From Candidatus Methanomethylicota archaeon (lineage in GTDB: Archaea > Thermoproteota > Methanomethylicia > Culexarchaeales > Culexarchaeaceae), in the NCBI GenBank assembly GCA_020833005.1, contig JAJHRD010000004.1, positions 39,963-103,962 of the forward strand: a stretch of DNA of 64,000 nucleotides. Reading direction: 5' to 3'. Positions 25,403 through 34,231 of this stretch are shown piece by piece. How positions within the stretch are numbered: the first letter of the stretch is position 1; each line of letters opens with the position of its first letter. The notes under the pieces are model-generated. The model was not told the origin of the DNA, made no database searches, and saw nothing but the letters and a program-made list of their open reading frames with translations. The position numbers and the translations under genes are program-made.

Positions 25403-26497
25403 TTATGGTGTTATGGAACGCTTAAAGTTGGTTAGAGATCTACATCCATCCTCAGTGCACACCACAGTATCCTCTATTCTAACCCCAAACTCACCCTTCA
25501 AATATATTCCAGGCTCCACTGTGAAAACCATACCAGGCTTCAATTCCAGCCCACCCCCCTTAACGAGGTATGGCGGTTCATGAACTTGCAATCCAACGCC
25601 ATGACCAAGCCTATGCGTAAAGTACTTACCAAAACCTTCACTTTCAATAATACTCCTAGCAAAGGAGTCAGCTTCACCACATGTTACGCCAGGTTTAATT
25701 TTGCTAATAGCATACCTATTGGCCCTATAAACTATATCCCAAACTTTACTCTGAAATTCGCTGGGTGAACCGAAAACTATGGTTCTAGTTATGTCTGAGA
25801 AGTATCCATTAACAGAGCAACCAGCATCTATTAAAACAACATCCCCCCTCCTCAACTTTGAAATTCCAGAGTATCCATGGGGGAGAGCCGACTTTGCTCC
25901 AAATAGGACTGTGGAGAATTGAGGTGTAGCTCCAAGCTCCCTCATCTTAGATGCACAAATATGACTTAACTCAAGCTCAGTAACACCTTCAGATAGGCTT
26001 TGGAAGACTGTTTCAACAGCCTTATCAGATATTTCACATGCCCTCCTAATATTCTCCAATTCCCATTCACTCTTAATCATCCTCATACCATAAACCATGC
26101 TGGAGACATCAATGAAGTGTACTCCATTAAGCTTTGATTGAAGCCTGTTAACCCACCCCCAAGGGGCATCTTCACATAAACCTATAACGCCAAATCTAGG
26201 TTTACACTCAACAATAAGCTTAGACAATATTTCAATGGCATCTTCATCCTCATCCCAAACCTCAATCCTACTTATCCATGTACGTTGCCCCCTAAGCTCC
26301 TCCTCAAGCTTTGGAACTAAAATAAATGAATCCCCATCCGCACATATATAGGCAGCTGTAAGCCTCTCAGACAAACCAATATTTACACCAGTGAAGTAGT
26401 ATAGATTTGCACCTGGAAATAGTAGGAGACCATCAATGCCCTCACCCTCAAGCTTCCCAACAATCTCATCACACCTCGCCTTAAAAAGGTCAATCAA
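25403..26497 (-). CDS. M24 family Xaa-Pro peptidase (prolidase-like)
   Basis: About 364 residues: an N-terminal creatinase/prolidase domain (LLLFPGANLYYFTGVNIG) and a C-terminal pita-bread metalloprotease domain. The metal ligands are DAGCSVNGYFSDITR (two Asp), TGHRLGHGVG-like HRLGHGVGLQVHEPP (His), VFTVEPGIYL (Glu) and GVRIEDTV (Glu). It would cut peptides with proline in position 2. The frame extends to 26554, but a TTG at 26497 preceded by GGTGGTG gives MIDLFKARCDEIVGKL, the normal N-terminus. Confidence 0.92.
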   Translation of the reverse strand: MIDLFKARCDEIVGKLEGEGIDGLLLFPGANLYYFTGVNIGLSERLTAAYICADGDSFILVPKLEEELRGQRTWISRIEVWDEDEDAIEILSKLIVECKPRFGVIGLCEDAPWGWVNRLQSKLNGVHFIDVSSMVYGMRMIKSEWELENIRRACEISDKAVETVFQSLSEGVTELELSHICASKMRELGATPQFSTVLFGAKSALPHGYSGISKLRRGDVVLIDAGCSVNGYFSDITRTIVFGSPSEFQSKVWDIVYRANRYAISKIKPGVTCGEADSFARSIIESEGFGKYFTHRLGHGVGLQVHEPPYLVKGGGLELKPGMVFTVEPGIYLKGEFGVRIEDTVVCTEDGCRSLTNFKRSITP

Positions 26498-26603
26498 GTA
26501 CACCACCAAAAACAAATATTTAATATTAAAAATAGAAATAGCTTTCCAAACCAAAACCCTTAAATAAAAGCGTATAGGGGGTTAATTGAGGTGAACTCGA
26601 AAT

Positions 26604-27044
26604 ATGAGCTCTGAAGAAGAGGGCCTGTCAAAAGTAGAGCAACTGAAGCCAAACACCAGAAGCGTAAACATAATAGTTAAAGTGGCATCGAAGGGCGAAC
26701 CCAGAATGGTTAGTGGCGGAGCACACAGAGTTGCAGACATACTAGTTGGAGACGAAACTGGAGCAATATACCTAACACTATGGGATGACGCCATAGACAG
26801 AGTAGATGAGGGAATGGTAATAAAGATAAAGAATGGATTCGTAAGCCTATTCAGAGGTAGCATGAGGTTAAATGTTGGAAGATATGGAAGCTTCGAAACG
26901 GTGGAAAATGCACCAGAAATAGAAGTAAACACGGAAAACAACCTCTCACTCGTACAATACGAGCAAGAAGAGAGGAGGGAAAGTAGATTCGGTAAAGGGA
27001 GATCAGGCCCTAGAAGATTTGAGGGGAGAAGAACTAGAAGATAG
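26604..27044 (+). CDS. ssb: Single-stranded DNA-binding protein, crenarchaeal OB-fold type
   Basis: A 146-residue protein with one OB fold and a basic tail, the layout of the Sulfolobus SSB. Conserved parts are VEQLKPNTRSVNIIVKV, ADILVGDETGAIYLTLWDD and FVSLFRGSMRLNVGRYG. It coats single-stranded DNA in replication and repair. The C-terminus is an Arg/Gly/Glu-rich disordered tail (RFGKGRSGPRRFEGRRTRR) that would recruit partners. GAGGTGA 9 bases before the ATG is a strong ribosome site. This SSB type is one of the clearest TACK markers in the window. Confidence 0.9.
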   Translation: MSSEEEGLSKVEQLKPNTRSVNIIVKVASKGEPRMVSGGAHRVADILVGDETGAIYLTLWDDAIDRVDEGMVIKIKNGFVSLFRGSMRLNVGRYGSFETVENAPEIEVNTENNLSLVQYEQEERRESRFGKGRSGPRRFEGRRTRR

Positions 27045-27090
27045 ATGAATGGAAAATAGAAGATAAATAGGGTAAGAGGAGTAGAGTTGG

Positions 27091-27096
27091 TTTTTT
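27091..27096 (+). terminator. T-run terminator after ssb
   Basis: Six T residues about 47 bases after the SSB stop, with a second T5 run shortly after (around 27105), the usual archaeal termination signal. Confidence 0.4.
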
Positions 27097-27181
27097 GAAC
27101 TAAATTTTTATGTGGAAATATAGGAAACCCAGAAATAAGTAAATTTTTATCCGAGAAAAGCCAATCATAAAATTGAAGGAA

Positions 27182-28633
27182 ATGTCAACGGAAAACATCA
27201 TACTTATAAGAACAATTTTCGGAAGCCCAATAATAAGGCCAATAATAAGATTCCTGTCAACACATGAGTATAATGGTAGATCACTATTAAACCATGCATT
27301 AACAATATATTCTGGGGAGGAGGAAGCAGAAAACTTAACTCTAAAAATAGCTTCATCAATAATCTCCGAAATTATAAGCTTAGGAGCAAAAATAATGAAG
27401 TTAAATGAGGGGGAAGCTAAAAAGCTATTCAAGAATAAAGCGTTGAGGAGGGGGCTAGAAGTAATTTTGAGGAGCCTAGGGAAATATGGGGTAACTGTAC
27501 CACAAAAACTGGATTCACCATTCCTAGTGGTATGGAACTTCACAAACCTATGCAACCTTAAATGCAAACACTGCTACCAGAATGCATCATCAATAATGGA
27601 GGGGGAATTGACACTCGAAGAGAAGATGGATGCATTGAGGCAACTGGAGGAGGCAGGGGTATCGGCAATAGCCTTCTCAGGGGGAGAACCACTCATACAC
27701 CCACACTTCTTCCAAGTGGCCAAGGAAGCTGTGAATAGAGGATTCTACACTGCAGTGGCAACCAATGGAACTACAATAACAGATGAAGTTGCAAAGAGGA
27801 TGAAGGAGATTGGGATAAACTATGTTGAAGTAAGCTTAGACTCAGCAAACCCAGCTAAACATGATGAATTTAGAGGGGTTAATGGAGCATGGAAGAGAGC
27901 TGTGGAAGGGATAAAGAATTGCGTGAAAAATGAGATATTCACTGGAATAGCTGTGACAGCCGTAAAGAGGAATTATGGGGAATGTAGGGAGATAATTAGT
28001 TTAGCAAGGGATTTAGGTGTAAAGAGGGTGATATTCTTCAATTTCATACCAGTGGGGAGGGGGGAATGGATAGTTAAGGAGGATTTAGATCCATGGGAGA
28101 GGGAGGAATTCCTAACAACACTATATGAGGCAATGAAGGATTATGGTATAGAAGTCCTCTCCACAGCCCCCCAATATGCTAGAGTTGTAATTCAAAAGTC
28201 GCATGGAGTATGCATAAGCCCAGTACACTTCTATGCAGGTCCAGCAGTAGCTGGACTCAACTATTTGGCTGAATTCATTGGTGGATGTGGTGCTGGAAGA
28301 ATATATTGTGCACTACAACCAAATGGTGATGTAACTCCATGCGTCTTCATACCAGACATAATCCTTGGAAACATTAGGGAGAAGAGGTTTAGGGATATAT
28401 GGAATAATACGCCAATACTATCAGCCTTCCAAAGCAAAGACATTTTAAGGGAGAATTGTGGTAAATGTAGCTTTAGATATATTTGTGGTGGATGTAGAGC
28501 AAGGGCATATGCATACTTCAAAGACATATTAGCACCAGATCCAGGATGCATATACAACTCTGAACAATACGAGAACATCCTGAGGGAAATGCATATAACC
28601 GTTGAAGGTAAAGTGAAGGTTCATGCAAATTAA
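27182..28633 (+). CDS. Radical SAM/SPASM domain protein with ~115-residue N-terminal extension
   Basis: About 483 residues. The radical SAM cluster motif is CNLKCKHCYQ near residue 125, followed by AFSGGEPLIHP and a full barrel. The C-terminal SPASM region binds auxiliary Fe-S clusters through GGCGAGRIYCALQPNGDVTPC and CGKCSFRYICGGCRARAYAY. SPASM enzymes modify peptides or tetrapyrroles; the layout resembles the AhbC/AhbD haem-biosynthesis and tungsten-cofactor-associated branches, but no precursor peptide or haem gene is adjacent. The N-terminal extension is helical and unassigned. ATG at 27182 is preferred over TTG 27173. The stop overlaps that of the convergent DUF711 gene. Confidence 0.85.
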   Translation: MSTENIILIRTIFGSPIIRPIIRFLSTHEYNGRSLLNHALTIYSGEEEAENLTLKIASSIISEIISLGAKIMKLNEGEAKKLFKNKALRRGLEVILRSLGKYGVTVPQKLDSPFLVVWNFTNLCNLKCKHCYQNASSIMEGELTLEEKMDALRQLEEAGVSAIAFSGGEPLIHPHFFQVAKEAVNRGFYTAVATNGTTITDEVAKRMKEIGINYVEVSLDSANPAKHDEFRGVNGAWKRAVEGIKNCVKNEIFTGIAVTAVKRNYGECREIISLARDLGVKRVIFFNFIPVGRGEWIVKEDLDPWEREEFLTTLYEAMKDYGIEVLSTAPQYARVVIQKSHGVCISPVHFYAGPAVAGLNYLAEFIGGCGAGRIYCALQPNGDVTPCVFIPDIILGNIREKRFRDIWNNTPILSAFQSKDILRENCGKCSFRYICGGCRARAYAYFKDILAPDPGCIYNSEQYENILREMHITVEGKVKVHAN

Positions 28634-29703
28634 ATTAACTTCATAACTGGAGCTTTCCCTAAGAAGCCTAAATCAGCAACATCACCATAATCACCATCAC
28701 TTAAAACAACCCTAATCCCATTAGGCCTACCCTTAACACTTAAAGTTGAGTAAACGTCTAGGAGGAATCTGGTGAGGAGATCATCATCCATTCTTGGAAG
28801 AACAGCCATATCAAACCCTGCAACGCAAATGGAGGAATATCGCAGTAGATCGTAAGCTGAAAGCTTACCCTCAAAACCCAATTGCATAAGCTTCGAATCC
28901 TCAGCATATGGAAGCATGAGTTCATTAAACCCAATGGAAGAAGGCTCCATTGAAGCAGCATACTTCAAAACCCCATTAACATCATAAATGGATTTCAAAG
29001 TTCCAACATCCCCAAACCTAACATTACCAAAAACCTCCAAGAGGTCAACAACACTCTCATCCATCCATGGAGATATAGATAAATCCAAACCCACCAATGG
29101 AAACTTGAAACACTCAGCCAAATACGTTATAAACCCCTTAACACGCTTAACACAATCCAAAATTGTATTCAAAATTGGAACACCATTGTTCAAACCTTCA
29201 ATCAAAGTTTTAACATATAGTAGTGAAGCTGAAAGCATAGGGCCATTCCCAGCAGAAGCCGATGGGAAATATGGCGTAATAATGTTTCCACCCACTGAAA
29301 ATGAAACCTTCACGAAAGCCTCCAATGGAAGCTTCCTCCTAATGGCTATCAACAAATCCCTAAACACTCTAAGCTGATCCAAACCCCCATACAAGGATAT
29401 GAATAGCTTATCAAAATCCCCAAGCAAATCTGCAACATAATCCACGTTGAGAGATGAATTACACATTAATGGAATTGCATAATAATTGAATGGCTCAGAA
29501 ACATCATCCAAAAACTCCACTAATTCAGGCAGATTCCTAAAACTCTGCGGATCAACAGCCAACCTCAAAGTCCAAACATCCAAACCAAAACTTTTAGAAG
29601 CCTCACCAACAACACCCCATACAAATCCGGAAATTGCAGAGAAATCCTTTAGAAATTTCGATGGAATGAGGAAAGTTAAACTCCTAACCCTCAAACAAAC
29701 CAC
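28630..29703 (-). CDS. DUF711 (UPF0210)-like protein
   Basis: A 357-residue protein that I assign, with moderate certainty, to the DUF711 family, proteins of unknown function structurally related to pyruvate formate-lyase-like barrels. Support comes from ITPYFPSASAGNGPMLSASL, VGLDLSISPWMDESVV, SICVAGFDMAVLP and the terminal LGFLGKAPVMKL. It is shorter and more divergent than bacterial DUF711 proteins (about 450 residues). Convergent with the SPASM gene, sharing 4 bases at the stops. Confidence 0.65.
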   Translation of the reverse strand: MVCLRVRSLTFLIPSKFLKDFSAISGFVWGVVGEASKSFGLDVWTLRLAVDPQSFRNLPELVEFLDDVSEPFNYYAIPLMCNSSLNVDYVADLLGDFDKLFISLYGGLDQLRVFRDLLIAIRRKLPLEAFVKVSFSVGGNIITPYFPSASAGNGPMLSASLLYVKTLIEGLNNGVPILNTILDCVKRVKGFITYLAECFKFPLVGLDLSISPWMDESVVDLLEVFGNVRFGDVGTLKSIYDVNGVLKYAASMEPSSIGFNELMLPYAEDSKLMQLGFEGKLSAYDLLRYSSICVAGFDMAVLPRMDDDLLTRFLLDVYSTLSVKGRPNGIRVVLSDGDYGDVADLGFLGKAPVMKLI

Positions 29704-29792
29704 AAAATAAAATCCTCAACAAAATTTAAAAAGAGTTGCTAAACGAAAGCGATAAAAGGAGTGGAAGATAACCTATAACTTGAGGACCAAAA

Positions 29793-31229
29793 ATGACAAC
29801 AATGACAAAGGAAAAGGAGTATGCTTTAAGCATTATTGATAGGTATGAGGGGCGTTTTGTTGAGGTTTCTGATTTGGTTTGGGAGTTTGCTGAGCTTGGT
29901 CTTGTGGAGTTTAAGTCTTCTAGTTTGTTGGCTGATGAGTTGGAGAAGCATGGTTTTAGAGTTAAACGTGGAATTGCCGGTATGCCAACAGCATTCATGG
30001 CTGAGTGGGGAAGCGGGAAACCAGTAATTGCAATTTTAGGCGAATATGACGCTCTACCAGGATTATCACAGAAGAGGGTTCCATGGAGGGAACCATTAGT
30101 TGAGGGGGCTCCCGGTCATGGTTGTGGACACAACATTTACGGTGCAAGTGGCTTAGCAGCGGCTATTGCAGTTAGATATGCTATGGAGAAATTTGGCATT
30201 GGTGGCACCATTAGATTCTATGGATGCCCAGCAGAAGAGAATTACAGTGGGAAATTATACATGGTTAGAGATGGATATTTCGATGATGTAGATGCAGCAA
30301 TAGGTCATCACCCAAGCACAATGAATGGAGTAGACTTGATGAGCAGTTTAGCAATAAATTCTGTGAGATTCCACTTTTATGGTAAAGCTTCTCATGCTGC
30401 CGCCAGCCCTGAAGCTGGTAGGAGTGCTCTTGATGCTGTTGAACTCATGAATATCGGCGTTAACTATATGCGTGAACACATAATTCAAGATGCAAGAATA
30501 CATTACACAATAGAGAAGGGTGGAGATCAACCTAACATTGTGCCTTCCTATGCTAGGAGTTGGTATTACATTAGGGCTCCTGAGAGGGAGCAAGTTGAGG
30601 AAATCTATAATTGGATTCTGGATATAGCTAAGGGGGCAGCACTAATGACGCAAACACAATGCAAAGTGGAGTTAATAGAAGGATTACATAACACAATACC
30701 AAATAGAACGCTTGCTGAAGTTGTGGTTAAGAATATGAGGCTGATTGGTTTGCCGAAGTATAGTGATGAGGATATTAAGTTTGCACAGGAAATTGCTAAG
30801 ACTATAAGTTTGGAGGAGAAGATAAATCAGCTTAAGAAGTCTAAGAGGCCTGGATGGGAGAAGCTTATCGATAAATTGATGGATGATGAGATACCAGACC
30901 CATGGGGTGAAGGGGAAATTAGCCACGGCTCTACGGATGTGGCGGAGATAAGTTGGAAGACACCAACTGTGGAATTTGGAACAGCAACATGGGTTCTTGG
31001 GACACCTGGCCATTCATGGCAGAATGTTGCTCAAAGCGGTGTTGGTCTAGGACATAAATCATTAATATTTGCAGCAAAAACGATGGCTGCAACAGCATTA
31101 GACCTCCTAACAACACCTGAACTACTCCAAAAAGCGAAGGAAGAGCATGCCAAGAGACTTAGAGGGAGACAGTATAAGTCCCCAATACCACCAGACCATA
31201 AACCACCACTAGACGCATGGAAAAAGTAA
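29793..31229 (+). CDS. M20 family amidohydrolase, aminobenzoyl-glutamate utilisation protein B-like
   Basis: A 478-residue di-metal amidohydrolase. The motif GHGCGHNIYGASGLAAA (Cys/His), GCPAEENYSGK (Glu-Glu) and AAIGHHPSTMN are the AbgB-like version of the M20D active site, and SHGSTDVAEISWKTP with TWVLGTPGHSWQNVAQSG is specific to the AbgB branch. It removes an amide-linked amino acid, by homology glutamate from p-aminobenzoyl-glutamate. The first 240 bases are visibly richer in G and T than the rest of the gene and its neighbours. A T7 terminator follows at 31250. Confidence 0.88.
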   Translation: MTTMTKEKEYALSIIDRYEGRFVEVSDLVWEFAELGLVEFKSSSLLADELEKHGFRVKRGIAGMPTAFMAEWGSGKPVIAILGEYDALPGLSQKRVPWREPLVEGAPGHGCGHNIYGASGLAAAIAVRYAMEKFGIGGTIRFYGCPAEENYSGKLYMVRDGYFDDVDAAIGHHPSTMNGVDLMSSLAINSVRFHFYGKASHAAASPEAGRSALDAVELMNIGVNYMREHIIQDARIHYTIEKGGDQPNIVPSYARSWYYIRAPEREQVEEIYNWILDIAKGAALMTQTQCKVELIEGLHNTIPNRTLAEVVVKNMRLIGLPKYSDEDIKFAQEIAKTISLEEKINQLKKSKRPGWEKLIDKLMDDEIPDPWGEGEISHGSTDVAEISWKTPTVEFGTATWVLGTPGHSWQNVAQSGVGLGHKSLIFAAKTMAATALDLLTTPELLQKAKEEHAKRLRGRQYKSPIPPDHKPPLDAWKK

Positions 31230-31249
31230 AACATAAATAAACTCTCAAC

Positions 31250-31256
31250 TTTTTTT
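31250..31256 (+). terminator. T-run terminator after the AbgB-like gene
   Basis: Seven T residues about 20 bases after the stop, followed by a second pyrimidine-rich T5 run at about 31266-31270. Confidence 0.5.
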
Positions 31257-31299
31257 CTTCTATCCTTTTTCCTTCTATAAAGTTCATGAATATACCTTA

Positions 31300-32295
31300 T
31301 TAAAGTCCTCCCCCATGGTTAAGTATATGTTTTAATTGTAATTTTATTTTCCATAAATCTGTTAAAGCCATATCTATTGTTGGATAGTTGTATATAGTTT
31401 CACCTGGAGACTCATTGTAGAATGGTCTATTGCAATCTGGGCATCCGGACGTTTTGAATGGTTCACCACTCTCAACAACCCTATCCAATAGGGTTTTATC
31501 GACGTTTATTGCTTTAAGCCTCCCAGAATCATCAAATTCAAAGTTATCCATGTTTGCCATATTGTGTTTTATTAGGTAATGAGCTAACTGTATGGCTCTA
31601 TATGATGATATATCTGGTTTCGGATGATCTTCCATGGGTGTACCCTCCATCGGTGTGAATGCAAATAGACCAACATTAATCTTAGACTCGTATAGTCTAC
31701 TAATCATGGATATGAATTCTTTATCGGAATCCCCTAAACCATAGATTAAGTGTACTGAAACCTTATATGGACCCATAATTTCCGCAGCCTTCAAAACCAT
31801 ATCCATAGTTTTACCCCAAGAGAAAGTTTTCTTCACCTCCCTAAACACCAATTCAGATGCAGCATCAACCCCTATCCCAATCCTATCAACACCACAATTC
31901 TTTAAGAGGATAATATCATCAATACTTCTAGGATGTATTGAAACTGATATTGGCAAATTCGTGACCTTCCTTATACTTGAAACTATGTTTGCAGTATCTT
32001 CAACGTATCCTTGGTATATTAGGGTTTGAATGCATATCCGTCTAAATCCATTAGCATGTTTAATTGCATTTAGAACATCATTGAATTTGAATTTTGGCCA
32101 AGTAACTCTGGATAAATATTCTGGGTCGGACTTACTATCCTTAGCTTGTGTGCAAAATGCACAATTAGCCATACACCTACCATCAATGAAGGTCATGAGG
32201 TATGCTGTTGTGGGTTCAGCTAAAACCCTAATTCTCAGTAAACCCATTTTAGCAGCAGTACCAATGGATACCCTAATATAATCCAGCAATACCAA
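31300..32295 (-). CDS. Radical SAM protein, probable archaeal lipoyl synthase (LipS1/LipS2-like)
   Basis: A 331-residue radical SAM enzyme of the biotin/lipoyl synthase-like branch. The cluster motif is CMANCAFCTQA. The barrel has RICIQTLIYQGY, SVSIHPRSIDDI, VDRIGIGVDAASE and GPYKVSVHLIYGLGDSD. The C-terminus ends with SGCPDCNRPFYNESPGE, a Cys-x-x-Cys site for a second cluster that could be the sulfur donor. It starts 9 bases after the stop of an lplB-type lipoate ligase domain gene, which is why I favour lipoyl synthesis (archaeal LipS1/LipS2 insert sulfur into octanoyl groups as a pair). Only one of the pair is here. A biotin-synthase-like role is the alternative. Confidence 0.6.
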   Translation of the reverse strand: MVLLDYIRVSIGTAAKMGLLRIRVLAEPTTAYLMTFIDGRCMANCAFCTQAKDSKSDPEYLSRVTWPKFKFNDVLNAIKHANGFRRICIQTLIYQGYVEDTANIVSSIRKVTNLPISVSIHPRSIDDIILLKNCGVDRIGIGVDAASELVFREVKKTFSWGKTMDMVLKAAEIMGPYKVSVHLIYGLGDSDKEFISMISRLYESKINVGLFAFTPMEGTPMEDHPKPDISSYRAIQLAHYLIKHNMANMDNFEFDDSGRLKAINVDKTLLDRVVESGEPFKTSGCPDCNRPFYNESPGETIYNYPTIDMALTDLWKIKLQLKHILNHGGGL

Positions 32296-32304
32296 TGTAC
32301 ACCT

Positions 32305-32583
32305 CTACCCTTCAGGTTTAGCTGAAAGTATTGCGTTGACAATGTCTCTGGCAGTCATCATGGGAAACTCCACAGACCCCTCTGAGAGGAATTTTGAAAT
32401 CCTCCCCTCCAATTCAACGGCATCCAATTTCGCGCCAATCAATGCATTCTCCAACCCTCTAATGGCATCCTCCGGATACATAAAGAAATCACCAGTAATC
32501 CTAATACTTTTTATAATGCCATTATCAACTTCCATGGAAACTTTAATTAGTTTTGTAGCTTTATAAACTCCTTTAAACTTCAA
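32305..32583 (-). CDS. lplB: Lipoate-protein ligase accessory domain, LplB-type
   Basis: A 92-residue protein matching the stand-alone C-terminal lipoate-ligase domain (Pfam Lip_prot_lig_C), known as LplB in Thermoplasma. The key motif is RITGDFFMYPEDAIRGLENALIG. LplB is needed with the catalytic LplA to adenylate and attach lipoate or octanoate to carrier proteins. The catalytic partner is not in the window. Directly upstream of the radical SAM gene, with OsmC beyond it on the same strand. The only lipoyl acceptor in the window is the GcvH-like protein at 44103-44498. Confidence 0.85.
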   Translation of the reverse strand: MKFKGVYKATKLIKVSMEVDNGIIKSIRITGDFFMYPEDAIRGLENALIGAKLDAVELEGRISKFLSEGSVEFPMMTARDIVNAILSAKPEG

Positions 32584-32628
32584 TGGGGGACACCATAAAA
32601 AGATTTGAGGGGGAGTATATGAAGCTTA

Positions 32629-33066
32629 TCACAGTATGTTTAGATGGAAGGTTATTGGGACTGCTTCACCCCAAGATTGCCTTATTGGGCATATCCTTTG
32701 CGCCATTTCAAAGCAAGAGTAAGCTTTCTCACGCTCCCACTTAGTATCCTTAAGCAACTTAACATTTATTGTGAAATCTATTTTCGTAAAAATTATCTTC
32801 TCCAAACCTTCCACACGCATGTTAACTTTTGCTATTGTTTCAAGGCTTTGTATACCGAGTTTTGAGTTACCCGCTATTAATAGGAAGAGGGTGTTCATAC
32901 ATGAAGCAAGAGCTGCTGCGAAGAGATTTTCCGGTGTGGGATACCCTCTCTCACCACCAAATTCCACAGGAGGACTTATCGTTGCAATTTCCCTATCATC
33001 AACAAAAACTTTTGATTTCACACCTGAGGATAATGCTGCTCTACCCTCGAAAACGAATTCACTCAT
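32629..33066 (-). CDS. OsmC/Ohr family protein
   Basis: About 145 residues. The two redox cysteines of the family are present in ALASCMNTLFLL and RICPIRQSWG, with YPTPENLFAAALASC the typical helix. OsmC-like proteins reduce organic hydroperoxides, and the Ohr/OsmC group is often recycled by lipoylated proteins, which makes the neighbouring lipoyl-assembly genes suggestive. The ATG at 33066 is preferred over the earlier frame start (33090), since a TATA box at 33088-33095 lies about 26 bases ahead of it. Confidence 0.85.
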   Translation of the reverse strand: MSEFVFEGRAALSSGVKSKVFVDDREIATISPPVEFGGERGYPTPENLFAAALASCMNTLFLLIAGNSKLGIQSLETIAKVNMRVEGLEKIIFTKIDFTINVKLLKDTKWEREKAYSCFEMAQRICPIRQSWGEAVPITFHLNIL

Positions 33067-33086
33067 AAAATGACAATAGTAATACT

Positions 33087-33097
33087 TCAATTTAAGT
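33087..33097 (-). promoter_or_regulatory. TATA box for osmC (and perhaps lplB-radical SAM)
   Basis: The minus strand reads ACTTAAATTG, centred about 26 bases before the ATG at 33066, consistent with a leaderless transcript that may continue into lplB, 45 bases downstream of the osmC stop. Confidence 0.45.
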
Positions 33098-33134
33098 TTT
33101 ACCCTTACAAAAAATGAGGGTATTGATGTGGGAT

Positions 33135-34142
33135 TTATAATTCGAATGGATTCAACTCATCAGCAGATGTCAATGGACGTTTGGGATGCAAATACTTTGC
33201 TAGGAAACTGTAGACTTCTGCTCTAACTTCCCTTGCAAACAATGTGTCAATTCTATTGAAGGAGTGTCCTCCAGGAGCTTCCTTAAATATTTTATACTCA
33301 AACTCCTTGCCAGCGGCTTTAAGTGCATTTATAAGGTTTAAAACCTCCAGGTAGTTTACATCCTCATCATTGGTTGTCGTGTGAATTAATAGTGGAGTTT
33401 TAAGTCTATCAACATAGTGCACTGGAGATCTACGCCTATACTCCTCAACATTATCACAGACATCCACACTAACGTGATAATTGGCGATAAACAAGTCTCT
33501 ATAATTCTGCCCCTTATAGCCCATCCTCATTATCAAATCGCTAACGGGAACACCAGCATATGCAACCTTATAATCGTCTGGGTAGAAGAATATGTTCATT
33601 AGAGCATGAAGTCCACCATGACTCCAACCCACAATCCCAATCCTATTGGGATCAACATACCTACAGTTTTCCACCATCCAATTCCTAGCTGCATGGGTAT
33701 CCTCAATCTCCAATCCACCATAATCTATCAATTCATAGAAGGCTTTCCCATAACCAGTACTACCACGATACTCTGGAGCCACCACCAAGTATCCTTGAGC
33801 CAACAACTCCCTAACAATATTCGCTGAAGCAGTACTCATATTTGCATGAACTCCACCATGAGGTAAGACTATCAATGGATACTTCTGACTTTTATCAAGA
33901 TCTTTGGGTAGGAATACGTAACTCCAGAATATCACTGGATTCCTAGCCCCAGGAGCATTCGGCTTTTGAACCTTACTTGGAGGAGGACCAACCATCCTAA
34001 ACTTAAATATCCTTGCAACATCCCCAAGCATATTATACCACAAAACATCGTCAATGCTCTTATCCAAAGCCAAGAACATATGCATCAAAGATTCACGCAT
34101 CTGCCTCAATTCTTCCAAAATCATCCTCAAATCCTCTGACAT
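33135..34142 (-). CDS. Alpha/beta hydrolase, prolyl oligopeptidase (S9)-like
   Basis: About 335 residues. The serine hydrolase elbow GIVGWSHGGLHAL carries the nucleophile; the Asp is in TTTNDEDVNYLEV and the His in APGGHSFNRID. The oxyanion region is PLIVLPHGGVHA with VVAPEYRGSTGYG, as in S9 peptidase catalytic domains, but the beta-propeller that normally gates these is missing and replaced by about 80 residues, with a helical start. It may be a peptidase or esterase. The ATG at 34142 (MSEDLRMIL) is preferred to the frame start at 34157. Confidence 0.88.
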   Translation of the reverse strand: MSEDLRMILEELRQMRESLMHMFLALDKSIDDVLWYNMLGDVARIFKFRMVGPPPSKVQKPNAPGARNPVIFWSYVFLPKDLDKSQKYPLIVLPHGGVHANMSTASANIVRELLAQGYLVVAPEYRGSTGYGKAFYELIDYGGLEIEDTHAARNWMVENCRYVDPNRIGIVGWSHGGLHALMNIFFYPDDYKVAYAGVPVSDLIMRMGYKGQNYRDLFIANYHVSVDVCDNVEEYRRRSPVHYVDRLKTPLLIHTTTNDEDVNYLEVLNLINALKAAGKEFEYKIFKEAPGGHSFNRIDTLFAREVRAEVYSFLAKYLHPKRPLTSADELNPFEL

Positions 34143-34231
34143 AACAATCGATACCAAGTATAAGTAATAAACCTAAAAGCGTTTCTAAAACATGAGAAAA
34201 AGAATCAAGGAAATGATATATGAGTTCCCCG

